A stretch of 64,000 nt of DNA from JANJUO01 sp942492935 (GCA_942492935.1 OW818654.1:3286001-3350000), one strand, 5' to 3'; shown: positions 35,258 to 45,302, counted from the stretch's first letter. Translations and numbers: made by a program. The notes: a model not told the origin generated them from the letters alone.

Positions 35258-35303
35258 ATGCCCATCGAACTAAAAAATATGCCATCGCTGATTTTAGGCG
35301 ATG
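35258..35303 (+). repeat. ATGCCCATCGAAC repeat, copy 3
   Basis: Leading ATGCCCATCGAACTAAAAAA, then GCCATCGC and GCGATG forming a 6-bp stem CATCGC/GCGATG around TGATTTTAG. Third member of the family. Confidence 0.75.
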
Positions 35304-35688
35304 AAAATTATAATTGAATTGAGCTAAGTTTATTGAGTTAATGAGAGATTCTCCAAAGAATAATATATTAGACAAAAGACGAGGTGGGATTTTCTACTAA
35401 ACCATTATAATTCAAGTAGAACCGTTATCCTTGTCTGACTATAATTTCATATTAATACTTTTCGAACAAGCTTGAATGAGTATTTGAACAATACAATCTC
35501 GCCGAATTTGTCAAAGAATATATCAAAATATATTTTACAAATCCAAAGTTTTTTCACCTTATTACATTTTCTCAAGATTGGGGTTTAAACTAAATCAGAA
35601 AATTCATGTCTCATATTTTTTTTAATTTTTATAATTCAAAAATATTTATTAATTTTACAATTGTATTTTTTGCTATCTTGAGGTTATT

Positions 35689-36876
35689 TTGCTCAATTAT
35701 GACAAAATTCTTTTTGAATTCAGTTTAGAATCAATTGTAATCATTGATGTTTATGGTATTATTGTAGATGTAAATCCACAATGTGAAATACTTTTAAATA
35801 AGAAGAAAGCAAATTTGAAAGGAGAGAATTTTTCAATATTTTTACAAAATAGAAACGAATTAGTAAATATATTATCCAAAATAACAGATGATGGCAATAT
35901 TCGTGGTTTGAAAACAGTATTAAAAGGGAAGAACTTAAAAGAAAATCTTTTCATTTTAATCAATGCAACTCTATATCAAGTTCCTGAAACAAGCGAAACA
36001 TATATTATTTTGTTTATTGAAGATATAACTCAGCAAAAAAAGTACGAAAGTGATTTAATTAACACAATTGACAGTCTGAAAATTTCTCGTGAAATAGCTG
36101 AAGAATATTCCCAAAATGTCATAACCTTAATGGAGCAAGTTGAGCAAAATCAATTAGAACTACAAGAGTTAAATGCAAGTAAAGATAAATTCTTTTCAAT
36201 AATTGCACACGACCTTAAAGGACCTCTTTCAGGAGCTACCGCTTTGCTTGACCTTGTTTTGAAAGACTTGGACCAATTAACTATTGATGAATTTAAAGAA
36301 TATTTTATATTGGTACATGAATATATATCCGGAACTTATAAATTACTTGAAAACTTGTTGAGTTGGGCAAGGTTACAAAAAGGTTCAATGCCAAATAATC
36401 CAGATTTATTTTCATTACATTATGCTATAAATAATTCAATTGAATTATTGAAAGGAAATGCTGACCAAAAAGGCATTAATATAAAATTGGAAATGGACTC
36501 AGAATTAATGGTTTATGCAGATTCAAATATGATATTTACTGTTATAAGAAATTTACTCTCAAATGCTATTAAATTCACTCCCGAAAATGGTGAAATTTCT
36601 ATTTTTGCTCATATTTTAGATGATAATCGAGTAATATGTGGTATTCAAGATAATGGTATTGGTATGACCGAAGAAGACAAGCAAAAACTATTCAAAATTG
36701 GAGTTCATCATACTACGTTAGGAACGAAGAATGAAAAAGGAACTGGTTTAGGTTTGCTTTTATGTAAAGAATTAGTGGAAAAAAGTGGCGGTCAGATATG
36801 GGTAGATAGTGAAATCGGCGTTGGCACTTCATTTAATTTCACTATCCCAGCAAACCCACCATTTAAATTGGTTTAA
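35689..36876 (+). CDS. Cytoplasmic PAS-domain sensor histidine kinase
   Basis: A 395-aa kinase. TTG 35689 is taken as the start because GAGG (35680-35683) lies 5 bases upstream and no ATG occurs until well inside the protein. Domains: PAS about 5-120 (FEFSLESIVIIDVYGIIVDV, then FIEDITQQKK); coiled linker 120-165; HisKA with H174 in FFSIIAHDLKGPLSG; and HATPase with NLLSNAIKFTPENG (N box), GIQDNGIGM (G1) and KGTGLGLLLCKELVEKSGG (G2). There is no membrane segment, so it senses an internal signal or a partner. No response regulator gene is adjacent. Its stop codon overlaps the stop of the convergent lipoprotein gene. Confidence 0.93.
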   Translation: MLNYDKILFEFSLESIVIIDVYGIIVDVNPQCEILLNKKKANLKGENFSIFLQNRNELVNILSKITDDGNIRGLKTVLKGKNLKENLFILINATLYQVPETSETYIILFIEDITQQKKYESDLINTIDSLKISREIAEEYSQNVITLMEQVEQNQLELQELNASKDKFFSIIAHDLKGPLSGATALLDLVLKDLDQLTIDEFKEYFILVHEYISGTYKLLENLLSWARLQKGSMPNNPDLFSLHYAINNSIELLKGNADQKGINIKLEMDSELMVYADSNMIFTVIRNLLSNAIKFTPENGEISIFAHILDDNRVICGIQDNGIGMTEEDKQKLFKIGVHHTTLGTKNEKGTGLGLLLCKELVEKSGGQIWVDSEIGVGTSFNFTIPANPPFKLV

Positions 36877-37370
36877 TTTTTAATCAGTATCTCATACAAA
36901 TCAACATCCCAACTACTTATTGGAAATTCTATGATTTTGCCTATTTCTTGAGAATTTTTCAAGATTACCAATGTAGGAACTTTTAATATTGAATATGGAA
37001 GTTGAGTTCCATTCGGTTCTTTTTTATCTCTATCAAGACCCCATATTTCAATTTTATCGTTCAAATTTGCTTTGTCAATCAATTTCATAATTTTGGGGAC
37101 CTCACTTTCAGAATCACCACACCAACTACCAGCAAAAAGTAAAAATGTAATATTATTAGCTTTGGAGAATTCTGATATTTCTGAAACTAAAAATTCATCT
37201 GGTATAAATTGTACCGCTTCAAAATTTTTCCATTCAGATGCAACCTTCCAATTTTCCCAACTATATTTACCTGTAATTACTACTTTCTGTTTAACTGCAA
37301 CTGTGCTTGAACAAGAACTTAGAAAAAAGCCAATTATCAACACAATACTAAATAATCTAAATATCCCCAT
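36873..37370 (-). CDS. Thioredoxin-fold lipoprotein with CGDS motif
   Basis: A 165-aa lipoprotein: signal MGIFRLFSIVLIIGFFLSSC with the lipobox Cys at about 20. The thioredoxin-like core shows ITFLLFAGSWCGDSESEVP and ILKVPTLVILKNSQEIG with the cis-proline. The active site is C-G-D-S: only the first cysteine of the usual CxxC remains, as in the TlpA/thioredoxin-family group with WCGDS common in Bacteroidetes. It probably acts in envelope thiol handling or as a sensor. The stop overlaps the histidine kinase stop (36873-36876). Confidence 0.88.
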   Translation of the reverse strand: MGIFRLFSIVLIIGFFLSSCSSTVAVKQKVVITGKYSWENWKVASEWKNFEAVQFIPDEFLVSEISEFSKANNITFLLFAGSWCGDSESEVPKIMKLIDKANLNDKIEIWGLDRDKKEPNGTQLPYSILKVPTLVILKNSQEIGKIIEFPISSWDVDLYEILIKN

Positions 37371-37842
37371 TATATAATTCCATAAATGTTTAAAATTATC
37401 AATTCAAAAATATTCAAAATTATTCAGAAAACAAATTAATATCATTTACTATTTAAATAATCGAGGATTTTACTAAACTAAATATTACATATTTTGCTTA
37501 ATTCACCATTTATAGTAAATTATAAAATTTATTGAAGTAATTATTTGAAATTTGAATGATTTGTTTTGCCATTTTGTTTACGATTGGCGGAATATATCTA
37601 ATTTAAAAAATAAATTGTAACCACATTAAAATAATATGGAATTTTTGTTTTTTTTACAAATTCTGGAAATTACCATCGGGAATTCATGTTTGTAACAAGA
37701 AACCCCACCTAACCTCCACAAGGAGAGGAATAATATGTAAAATCCTCCACTTTGGGAGGATTTAGGTGGGGTTTACAAATATTCAATCCAGCTGGAATTA
37801 AAAGAATATTATAAAATATGTTTGAATGTATCTTGGTATAAG
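37371..37842. repeat. Intergenic region with a large inverted repeat
   Basis: The interval contains an inverted repeat at 37689-37779. The left arm (TTTGTAA, then AACCCCACCTAACCTCC, with a 5-base interruption) pairs with the right arm (GGAGGATTTAGGTGGGGTT then TACAAA). Words from this element (CCTAACCTCC, GGATTTAGGTGG) recur near 16998 and 50098, so it is an interspersed family. The rest is AT-rich; no gene seen. Confidence 0.75.
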
Positions 37843-38511
37843 TTATTTAGATTGTTCTGTTTGAGTTATTCCAAAAATATCGTTTGGTTGAACACTAAAT
37901 TTTTCTTTAAATAAAAAAACAGTTGCAACAATAAATGCTACAAATCCCAAAAGAATCAAAGTTTGAGTTAAATTTGTTTTTTGAATGTCTTGTCTTGATT
38001 TTACATCGCAAACTTCGCCTGGACAATATTGTGCTTTATCTTTATAAAATAATGAATATAATTTGCAACCAATACAAATTCCGAATACTGATTCAAAAAA
38101 TAGAAATATTAGACATATCAAACAAATTATTCCAGTTATTGGACTCATTGCGTTAAAAATAACCAAATGAAAAAACATAATTACAGCTAATACCAAGCCA
38201 ATTATCCAAGCAAATTTTTTCTGTTTTGCTCCTACATATTCAGGTACTTGATTTCTTACAATTAAACGTCCTAATATTAATGAAGGAGCATATTTCGGAT
38301 TTACTAAAACACGAATTATAAAATCCACAAAAAATATAATTACAGCAAATTTCAATAATGTGAAATTGAATTGAGAACCTGCCTGATTGATGGCAATAAA
38401 CATAAGTAAAAAAAACATACCTGCACCTGCTCGAACTTCTCTTTCATTAAGAACAGGAATAGAATATCCATTTACATCTTCACCGAATTGGAAAATTTTT
38501 TTCATTGGCAT
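37843..38511 (-). CDS. DUF4395 membrane protein
   Basis: A protein of about 222 aa with four to five membrane segments. ATG 38511 or 38505 starts it; the TTG at 38517 is less likely. It matches the DUF4395 family: GYSIPVLNEREVRAGAGMFFL, then FVDFIIRVLVNPKYAPSLIL and the cysteine motif FESVFGICIGCKLYSL. A further cysteine pair (YCPGEVCDV) follows. Some DUF4395 proteins are linked to sulfur/thiol transfer in the membrane, and this one has a C-x2-C and a C-x4-C. Function not established. Confidence 0.88.
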   Translation of the reverse strand: MPMKKIFQFGEDVNGYSIPVLNEREVRAGAGMFFLLMFIAINQAGSQFNFTLLKFAVIIFFVDFIIRVLVNPKYAPSLILGRLIVRNQVPEYVGAKQKKFAWIIGLVLAVIMFFHLVIFNAMSPITGIICLICLIFLFFESVFGICIGCKLYSLFYKDKAQYCPGEVCDVKSRQDIQKTNLTQTLILLGFVAFIVATVFLFKEKFSVQPNDIFGITQTEQSK

Positions 38512-38517
38512 TACCAA

Positions 38518-38926
38518 AAATAATTAAAAATTAAAAATTTATTTCACTAAATTATTTAAATACATAAAGAAATTTATATTACGCAAATGAATAATTTTTG
38601 TTTCAGTTCAGTATTGAAATAATCAAAATTTTACCAGTTTTCAAAATGCATTCACTGTACATTTAATTTGAATCATACTGAGCAGTTGCTTTTAAATTTA
38701 AGCAGTTACAATTCAATTAAAAAAATGCAATTAATAAATTTAATAAATTTTCATAATAAGTTTACATTATTTGTAACTTTTTTCAAAAAAAAGGTTTAAT
38801 ACAATGAGGGCAAATGCAATTTTTAAAATTGTTTTTGTTAATTTTATAATTTCAGTTTTTGCAAAGATTAAATAATAAATAAATATGATAAGTAATTGTT
38901 TTAATGATTAGTTTCAAGGTGATTTA
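38518..38926. other. Divergent intergenic region
   Basis: About 410 AT-rich bases between divergently transcribed genes. It should hold both promoters. I see no hairpin, repeat or ORF that I can support. Confidence 0.5.
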
Positions 38927-41900
38927 ATGAAAAAAAACGGAATACTAAATTTCGTTATGGCATTTTTAATTCTGGCTGTAGCCGGATTTAATGCTAACGC
39001 ACAGGATTTTTTCGGGCAATTAACACATCCATCAACAAGTGATGCAAAATTCCTAAAAATAATGCCTACTGGCAAGATGTATGTAGGTATTATGGGAGTT
39101 GGTATATTTTCATCTACTGATGAAGGTGGTACATGGGTTTCAAATTCCAACGGTTTGACAAATAAATTCGTAACAGACCTTACTTTAAAAGGTTCTGATA
39201 TGTTTATTTCAACTTTGGGAGGCGGTATATTCAAAAGTACAAACTATGGTTCGGACTGGTTTGCAACTAACAACGGACTATCTGAATTAAGAGTAAATAC
39301 AATTTTCACATATCCAAACGGAACAATATTTGCAGGCACTTATGGTAATGGTGTTTTTCTATCTGTAGATAATGGATTGACTTGGAAAGAATCTAATAAG
39401 GGATTATTTTGGAAGGATATTACATCTTTTGCAATGTCTAAAGCTGGATTTCTAATTGCTGGTACTAATGGTGGAGGCATATATCGCACTCAAGATACTG
39501 GCAAAACTTGGATAAGAAGTAGTTCAGGTTTAAAGAATATGTTTATTACTAAACTTAAATCCAACAATACAAATTCTTCAGTTTTTGCAGGAACAAATGG
39601 CAGAGGTGTATATCAATCTGCAAATGATGGTATATCCTGGGCAGAGTTGGATACTACTTTTTTCTATTCTCATTCACCAGATACTGTTCCTTTACCTGAT
39701 TTAAATGTTGCATCTATCGCATTTAACAGTAAAAATGAACTTGTATTTAGCAGTCGTTATGGCGGTATTTTCTTTTGGGATAATGATACATATTATTCGT
39801 TTAGAGCATCGGACTTTATGGGAAATCCTGCTGTAGCAATGGATAGACATTCAAATGGTACACTTTATGGGACTTATCCTTCAAATACAATAATGTATTC
39901 AACAAATAATGGTGAAATATGGAAGGAAAAAAATGGTCCTGTTGTAGTTTGGAAAAATCCTAAAATATTTGCTGCGAAACAGAGTACTTTATTTTTATTT
40001 GATTCTACTGGTGCAATATTTCGTTCATTAGACTCTGGAAAAACTTGGTCTTCAGTAAAAAATTCTACTAAAAGAATTAATCAAATGTGTCTTGACTCAA
40101 TCGGCAATATTTTTGCTGCTGCTGATGATGGTTTATGGAAATCATCAACCGGAGGAGCAAGTTGGGATAAAGTATTTATGAGTAATGATACTACAATTAT
40201 GCAAGTTCAAACTGCTCCGAATGGCTATATTTGGACTTCAACAAGGTATTACAAAGTTATAGAAAATGGACCTCCTAATCCACCAACAATTATTGATATT
40301 AAAAGAATTTTTTACTCCTTAGATAATGGAATTAATTGGATTCAAGCTCCAAATCTTGTTATTTACAAAGATGACCCCGCTCCTAAAGTTCTTGGAATTA
40401 ATAAAAATGGAGATGTTTATGTTTCTCATGGGGATAAGTTCTGGCGGTCAAAAAATAACGGAGAATTTTGGACATTGTCGGCAAAAGCAACTTCAAATGA
40501 AATTACTGGTTTAGGTTTTACTTCATCTGGTGCAATTTTTGTAACTTGTACAGAAGGTGTGTTTAGGTCAACAAATCTTGGAAATACTTTCGATTCAATT
40601 CCAATTAAATCATTCAATGCAAATAAAATCAATATCACAAAGAATGATGAAATTTACGTTCATTTTTCATATAATTTTATTGGCTCAAAAGAAGCATGGG
40701 CAGTAATGCGTTCTACTGATTTTGGAAATAAATGGCAAATGTTGAATAATTCATATAATGCCGAATTGGCTCAAGAAATATCTTCAAGTCCTGATGGTGA
40801 TGTTTATGTTTCACTCCAATCTGGTTCTTTGATGAAAAGAGTTAATCCAACTACTATTGCTGCACCTACCTTAGTAGATGTTCAAAAAGACCAAAAGAAT
40901 GTAGTATTAAATCCAACTTTCAAATGGCAATCTGTTTCAAAAGCTGAGCTTTACCAAATTGAAGTTTCTGAATATGATGATTTTGCTTATTCTTGGGAAA
41001 CAATGACCCAGGCAGGAACTGAACATACTATCCAAAGAAATCTAATGTATAATACTAAGTATTATTGGAGAGTTAGAGGAAAATATCATGCATCAAACGG
41101 TGCTTGGTCCGAAACAAGAGCATTTACAACTATGCTTGAAGCACCATTCCTAAAATCTCCTGCTGATGATGCTATTGGCGTTCCTGTAAATGCAAAACTT
41201 GTTTGGTTTAAAACAAATGGAGCTACCAAATATGATATACAAGTAGCTAAAGATTCTTCTTTTGCTTCGCCAGTATTTGTTAGTAATGGATTTGCTGATT
41301 CAACAATTATTACAACACAATTAGAAGGTCTCACAAATTACTATTGGAGAGTAAAAGCTAAAAGTGATGACGCAGAAAGTTATTGGTCTGAAATTTGGTC
41401 ATTCAAAACAGTTCTTGGTCCTCCAATTTTGATTGCTCCTTTAGATAGTGCTGTAGATTTAGATATTAATATAACCTTTAGTTGGCATCCAGCAAAGATG
41501 GCAAAACTTTATTTAATACAATTTTCTGAATTTAATGATTTTGTAATAAATAATGAATATGTAGTAACTGATACTACATACAATTCTTCTGATTTTAATT
41601 ACTTCAAATCTTACTTCTGGAGAGTAAGGTCAACAAATGATGAAGGTGCGAGTGATTGGTCAGAAGTTCGTACTTTCACTACTGGTTTTGAACCACCATT
41701 GTTAATTACACCAGCAAATAATGCAACAAATATTGAAATAAATACAAAATATGTTTGGCAAAAACTAACAATAGCAGATAATTATCAAATTCAAGTTTCA
41801 AAAGATGAAAATTTTGCTGATATGTTGCTTGATGAAAATACACAGAATGTGGACACACATAATGGAATTACACTTGATAATTATGAATATTATTGGTGGA

Positions 41901-42811
41901 GAATAAGAGCTAAAACTTCTTCAAATACAGGAGTATGGGCTAAAGCGAATAAATTTAAAACCATTGTTGGTGTAATTAGTTTACGAATTCCTGAAAACAA
42001 TGCTTTAAATCAACCGATTGACCTTGATTTTACTTGGTTTAATACCAAAGGTGCTGTTAAATATCACTTACAAGTAGCAAATGATTCGAAATTTGAAGAT
42101 TTGATTTTCTCTCAGGATACCTTATCTGATATAAGTATGAATTTGAATATACTTCTACCTGGTAAAACTTACCATTGGAGAGTAAGAGCCAAAAGTAATG
42201 AAGGTTTTGGTGCTTGGTCAGAAGTAAGAACATTTACAACAGGAGCAAACATTGTAGTTCTTAAAGCACCTTTAAACAATATAACTATTGATAAAAAATC
42301 TGTAACTTTTGAATGGGGAGCTATTCCAAATGCAACATTATATCATTTGGTTGTATCAGAGAATTCTGATTTAAGTAATCCAGTTTTGGATAAAAATGAT
42401 ATAGATTTGTTGTATTATACTTACAATGATTTAGAATGGGATAAAACATATTATTGGCACGTAAAAGGAATTATAACAGGTGAAGAAACGCAATGGTCTC
42501 AAACTTGGTCATTCATTGCAAAAGAAGGCGGTTCGGTGTTTGATAGCAAGTTAATTTCTGATATGACAATTTCACCTAATCCAGCTATTGAATATTTGAA
42601 TACAACATTTAATTTGACAGAAAGTTCTAATGTTACATTGAAAATTACAGATATTAATGGCAGAGATTTGGTTGTATTGCCTCTCGGATTTATCAATTCA
42701 GGAATGAATAAATATGAGCTTGATGTGAGAAATTTAAGCTCTGGTACTTTTTTCGTTCAGTTGGTAACTTCGCAAGGCATTGAAATTAAAGAAATTAAAA
42801 TTGTTAAGTAA
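38927..42811 (+). CDS. Large T9SS cargo: BNR/YCF48-type propeller, six FN3-like repeats, sorting domain
   Basis: A 1294-aa exported protein. Signal peptide MKKNGILNFVMAFLILAVAG, cut near ANAQ. Residues about 25-640 hold many repeats of the sortilin/YCF48 kind, with Asp-box-like turns (STDEGGTWVSNSNGL, STNYGSDWFATNNGL, SVDNGLTWKESNKGL, RTQDTGKTWIRSSSGL). Six FN3-like modules of about 95 residues follow (644-1210), each ending with a line like YYWRVRGK and a WSE-x-RTFTT motif. The C-terminal 80 residues are a Por/T9SS sorting domain (TISPNPAIEYLNTTF, ITDINGRDL, SSGTFFVQLVTSQG, KIVK). The T9SS should export it to the cell surface. Its role, perhaps adhesion or polymer binding, is inferred. Confidence 0.92.
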   Translation: MKKNGILNFVMAFLILAVAGFNANAQDFFGQLTHPSTSDAKFLKIMPTGKMYVGIMGVGIFSSTDEGGTWVSNSNGLTNKFVTDLTLKGSDMFISTLGGGIFKSTNYGSDWFATNNGLSELRVNTIFTYPNGTIFAGTYGNGVFLSVDNGLTWKESNKGLFWKDITSFAMSKAGFLIAGTNGGGIYRTQDTGKTWIRSSSGLKNMFITKLKSNNTNSSVFAGTNGRGVYQSANDGISWAELDTTFFYSHSPDTVPLPDLNVASIAFNSKNELVFSSRYGGIFFWDNDTYYSFRASDFMGNPAVAMDRHSNGTLYGTYPSNTIMYSTNNGEIWKEKNGPVVVWKNPKIFAAKQSTLFLFDSTGAIFRSLDSGKTWSSVKNSTKRINQMCLDSIGNIFAAADDGLWKSSTGGASWDKVFMSNDTTIMQVQTAPNGYIWTSTRYYKVIENGPPNPPTIIDIKRIFYSLDNGINWIQAPNLVIYKDDPAPKVLGINKNGDVYVSHGDKFWRSKNNGEFWTLSAKATSNEITGLGFTSSGAIFVTCTEGVFRSTNLGNTFDSIPIKSFNANKINITKNDEIYVHFSYNFIGSKEAWAVMRSTDFGNKWQMLNNSYNAELAQEISSSPDGDVYVSLQSGSLMKRVNPTTIAAPTLVDVQKDQKNVVLNPTFKWQSVSKAELYQIEVSEYDDFAYSWETMTQAGTEHTIQRNLMYNTKYYWRVRGKYHASNGAWSETRAFTTMLEAPFLKSPADDAIGVPVNAKLVWFKTNGATKYDIQVAKDSSFASPVFVSNGFADSTIITTQLEGLTNYYWRVKAKSDDAESYWSEIWSFKTVLGPPILIAPLDSAVDLDINITFSWHPAKMAKLYLIQFSEFNDFVINNEYVVTDTTYNSSDFNYFKSYFWRVRSTNDEGASDWSEVRTFTTGFEPPLLITPANNATNIEINTKYVWQKLTIADNYQIQVSKDENFADMLLDENTQNVDTHNGITLDNYEYYWWRIRAKTSSNTGVWAKANKFKTIVGVISLRIPENNALNQPIDLDFTWFNTKGAVKYHLQVANDSKFEDLIFSQDTLSDISMNLNILLPGKTYHWRVRAKSNEGFGAWSEVRTFTTGANIVVLKAPLNNITIDKKSVTFEWGAIPNATLYHLVVSENSDLSNPVLDKNDIDLLYYTYNDLEWDKTYYWHVKGIITGEETQWSQTWSFIAKEGGSVFDSKLISDMTISPNPAIEYLNTTFNLTESSNVTLKITDINGRDLVVLPLGFINSGMNKYELDVRNLSSGTFFVQLVTSQGIEIKEIKIVK

Positions 42812-42843
42812 CGTTTTTCGATTTCAAGTGTTATTATAGTTGC

Positions 42844-42951
42844 AGGGGATGCAATTTTGTTCTTTCTTTTTTGAAAATATTTAAATAGGCAGATTTTAAA
42901 TCTGCTTATTTTCAAAAAAAATAAAAATTGTTCTTTGATGTTGCATCCCCT
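42844..42951. repeat. Nested long palindrome after the T9SS cargo gene
   Basis: Three nested stems: AGGGGATGCAA (42844-42854) with TTGCATCCCCT (42941-42951); TTTTTTGAAAATA (42867-42879) with TATTTTCAAAAAA (42907-42919); and GCAGATTT/AAATCTGC (42889-42905). TTGTTCTTT occurs inside both arms as a direct repeat. It may terminate the upstream gene, but is longer than needed for that. Confidence 0.8.
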
Positions 42952-43029
42952 CATTATTTAAAAAATTTTCTTTGATTATATGATAAAAAACCGTTAATTT
43001 GGAACTTGATTAAAACTTAAAATGGATAT

Positions 43030-43794
43030 ATGAGTTTTATAAAAAATTATATATTGAAGATAGCTATTATTTCGGCTTTTATAGTCGGGTTCTATTCTTG
43101 TGAAAATATTTCAACTCCATTACCTGATTCTTCAGTTTTAAAATTAAAAACAGAAAAAAAATGGAAAGTTGACCCTCAAAATGATAATCGTCTTTATGTA
43201 GTAAAAGTAAAACAATATGACATTATTGGTAATATGGTATTTTCTGAAGAATATAATTCTGATGGAAATGTTAATTCCCAATCAACCTACACTTACAATG
43301 ATTTAACAGGTTCTAAAGAAGAGAAAATCATTTATAATGATGACGGTACTACAAAAAATAATCTAATAATTGAATATACTTATAACGAAAATAAAAAAGT
43401 AACTAAAAAAGTTGAGTATGATAGTGCGGGTAAAATTTCATCAGTTTTTGAATATAATTATGATTCAAATGGAAATTTAGTCCGTAAAGATGAAAAAAAT
43501 TCTAATGGAAATTTGCACACAGTCAATTATGATTATACTTATAATAACAACGGTGATTTAATTGAAAGAAAAATTATCAACAATGGTACATTAGTAAATC
43601 GCGATAGTCTATATTATAATTCATCACAAAACAGCTTTGATGTTATAAATTTAAACCATACTACTGGTCTAATAGAAAGTAAAACTTCTTATATTTATAA
43701 TAATCAAGGATTAATTCTAACCGAAACTGAATTAAATTCAAATGGTGCAGTTTTGAATAAGTACATTTATGAGTATTTGTATTATTCTAAGTAG
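43030..43794 (+). CDS. Lipoprotein with YD/RHS-like repeats
   Basis: A 254-aa lipoprotein: MSFIKNYILKIAIISAFIVG then FYSC as lipobox. The body is a series of short beta-hairpin repeats of about 20-25 residues such as YNDLTGSKEEKIIYNDDG, YTYNENKKVTKKVEYDSAG, YNYDSNGNLVRKDEKNSNG and YTYNNNGDLIERKIINNG, the YxYdxxGnl pattern of YD repeats. Such repeats in standalone lipoproteins are frequent in this phylum; they have no known enzymatic role. It lies 5 bases before the aspartokinase gene, which may be chance operon placement. Confidence 0.85.
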   Translation: MSFIKNYILKIAIISAFIVGFYSCENISTPLPDSSVLKLKTEKKWKVDPQNDNRLYVVKVKQYDIIGNMVFSEEYNSDGNVNSQSTYTYNDLTGSKEEKIIYNDDGTTKNNLIIEYTYNENKKVTKKVEYDSAGKISSVFEYNYDSNGNLVRKDEKNSNGNLHTVNYDYTYNNNGDLIERKIINNGTLVNRDSLYYNSSQNSFDVINLNHTTGLIESKTSYIYNNQGLILTETELNSNGAVLNKYIYEYLYYSK

Positions 43795-43799
43795 CATTT

Positions 43800-45128
43800 A
43801 TGATTGTTTTAAAATTTGGTGGCACTTCTGTAGCTAATTCCATTTCAATGACACAAACCGGCAAAGTTGTGTCCAATCAAATTAATTTAAAACCAATAGT
43901 CATTCTATCTGCTTGTTCAGGTATCACTAATAAATTAATTCAAGTTACCCAATTATCTGCAAACCATGGATTTGAACACGCTAAATACTTATATGATGAA
44001 ATTTATTCTCATCATATAAATTTAATTAATGAATTAATTATTGATAATTATCATAAAAACTCTGCATTAAATAAATCAAATTTACTTTTGAACAAACTTC
44101 AAGAAATTCTTACTGGTATTGGCTTACTTAATGAAAATAGTCCTCAAATGGCTGACGAGGTTCTTTCTTTTGGAGAACTATTATCAAGTACAATTTTTAA
44201 CATTTACTTAAATTCCATAGGTATCAAATCAAAATTTATAGAATCAAGCTCAGTTATCAAAACAAATAGTAATTTTAATTCTGCAATTGTTGACTTTGAT
44301 TTAACAAACAAATTATTAAATGAAAGTATCTTGCACTTATTTAGTGAATATGATGTTATTGTATCTCAAGGTTTTATTGGTTCAAATAAGCAAAATAAAA
44401 TAACTACACTTGGAAGAGGTGGTTCAGATTATTCTGCTTCTGTATTTGCTGCAGGTTTAAATGCCGATGAAATTCAAATCTGGACAGATGTATCTGGTGT
44501 AATGACTGCTGACCCAAATCTATTAACAAACGTAAAAACAATACCATTTATGACAGCTGATGAGATAAGTAGTTTGTCATTTTTTGGAGCAAAGGTATTG
44601 CATCCTTTAACAATAGTACCAGCAATGCAAAAAAATATTCCAGTTAAAGTACTAAACACATTTGCACCTGACAGCGAATTTACTACAATTTTGAATAAAA
44701 TTTCTGAATCTTACAAATTGAATTCGTTAATATTAAAAAAAGATTGTTTGCAATTTGAAATTGATTCTACTTTTCAACAATCTACAATCATCCAAAAGAG
44801 ATTTGTTGATACTAATTTTAATATTTTGAATACAGTTTATCAGAATGGGAAACTATATCTTTTAACTGATAAATCAGATAATATTGATTTGCTTCAAGAC
44901 TTTGAATTTAATGTAAAAAAAAGTGATTTGATAATTATTTGTGGTAATAATTTAAATAAAACTAAAATATTGGATATTCGACAATTTTTTGAATTTGATG
45001 CTATAAACGATGTACAAATTCAAATTTATAATCACAGCAACAATGCTATCATATTTGCCGTTGAAAGTAAATTTTCCATCATTTTAGCTCATCATTTTCA
45101 TGATATTATTCTTGAATTTCAAAACTAA
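43800..45128 (+). CDS. lysC: Aspartate kinase
   Basis: A 442-aa aspartokinase, the first step of the lysine, threonine, methionine and diaminopimelate pathway (aspartate + ATP to aspartyl phosphate). Signatures: IVLKFGGTSVANS at the N-terminus, VILSACSGITNKLIQ, QGFIGSNKQNKITTLGRGGSDYSASVFAAG and EIQIWTDVSGVMTADPNL, with the substrate-binding LSFFGAKVLHPLTIVPA segment. The last 150 residues should be two ACT domains for feedback control but are diverged. The monofunctional form (no homoserine dehydrogenase) is evident. Cytoplasmic. Confidence 0.95.
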   Translation: MIVLKFGGTSVANSISMTQTGKVVSNQINLKPIVILSACSGITNKLIQVTQLSANHGFEHAKYLYDEIYSHHINLINELIIDNYHKNSALNKSNLLLNKLQEILTGIGLLNENSPQMADEVLSFGELLSSTIFNIYLNSIGIKSKFIESSSVIKTNSNFNSAIVDFDLTNKLLNESILHLFSEYDVIVSQGFIGSNKQNKITTLGRGGSDYSASVFAAGLNADEIQIWTDVSGVMTADPNLLTNVKTIPFMTADEISSLSFFGAKVLHPLTIVPAMQKNIPVKVLNTFAPDSEFTTILNKISESYKLNSLILKKDCLQFEIDSTFQQSTIIQKRFVDTNFNILNTVYQNGKLYLLTDKSDNIDLLQDFEFNVKKSDLIIICGNNLNKTKILDIRQFFEFDAINDVQIQIYNHSNNAIIFAVESKFSIILAHHFHDIILEFQN

Positions 45129-45302
45129 AATTTGTTGTCGAAAATAAAAAAATATTAAATTCATAGAAAGAAAATACCAGCTATATTTTTGTAAGAAAAT
45201 TCTAAAATTAAAAATAATTTTAAAATAAATTAATCTATTATTGGTTAATAATAAATTGATTTAGAAAATTTGTTTTTTTATTAATACTTACGGAGTAATT
45301 CC

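Larger units (their letters stand above)
34944..35688. other. Repeat-rich intergenic region
   Basis: About 745 bases without a gene. Contents: copies 2 (35033-35076) and 3 (35258-35303) of the ATGCCCATCGAAC repeat; a perfect 12-bp stem ACTGCACAAAAT at 35146-35157/35166-35177; and a 7-bp stem TTCTACT/AGTAGAA at about 35393-35422. The last part should contain the promoter of the histidine kinase. It looks like the remains of repeated insertions. Confidence 0.65.

Noticed and set aside
35033..35303. ATGCCCATCGAAC copies as short genes
   Set aside because: Each frame stops within a few codons (ATG CCC ATC GAA CTA AAA then soon a stop or low-complexity text) and the shared part forms hairpins, so repeats are the better call.
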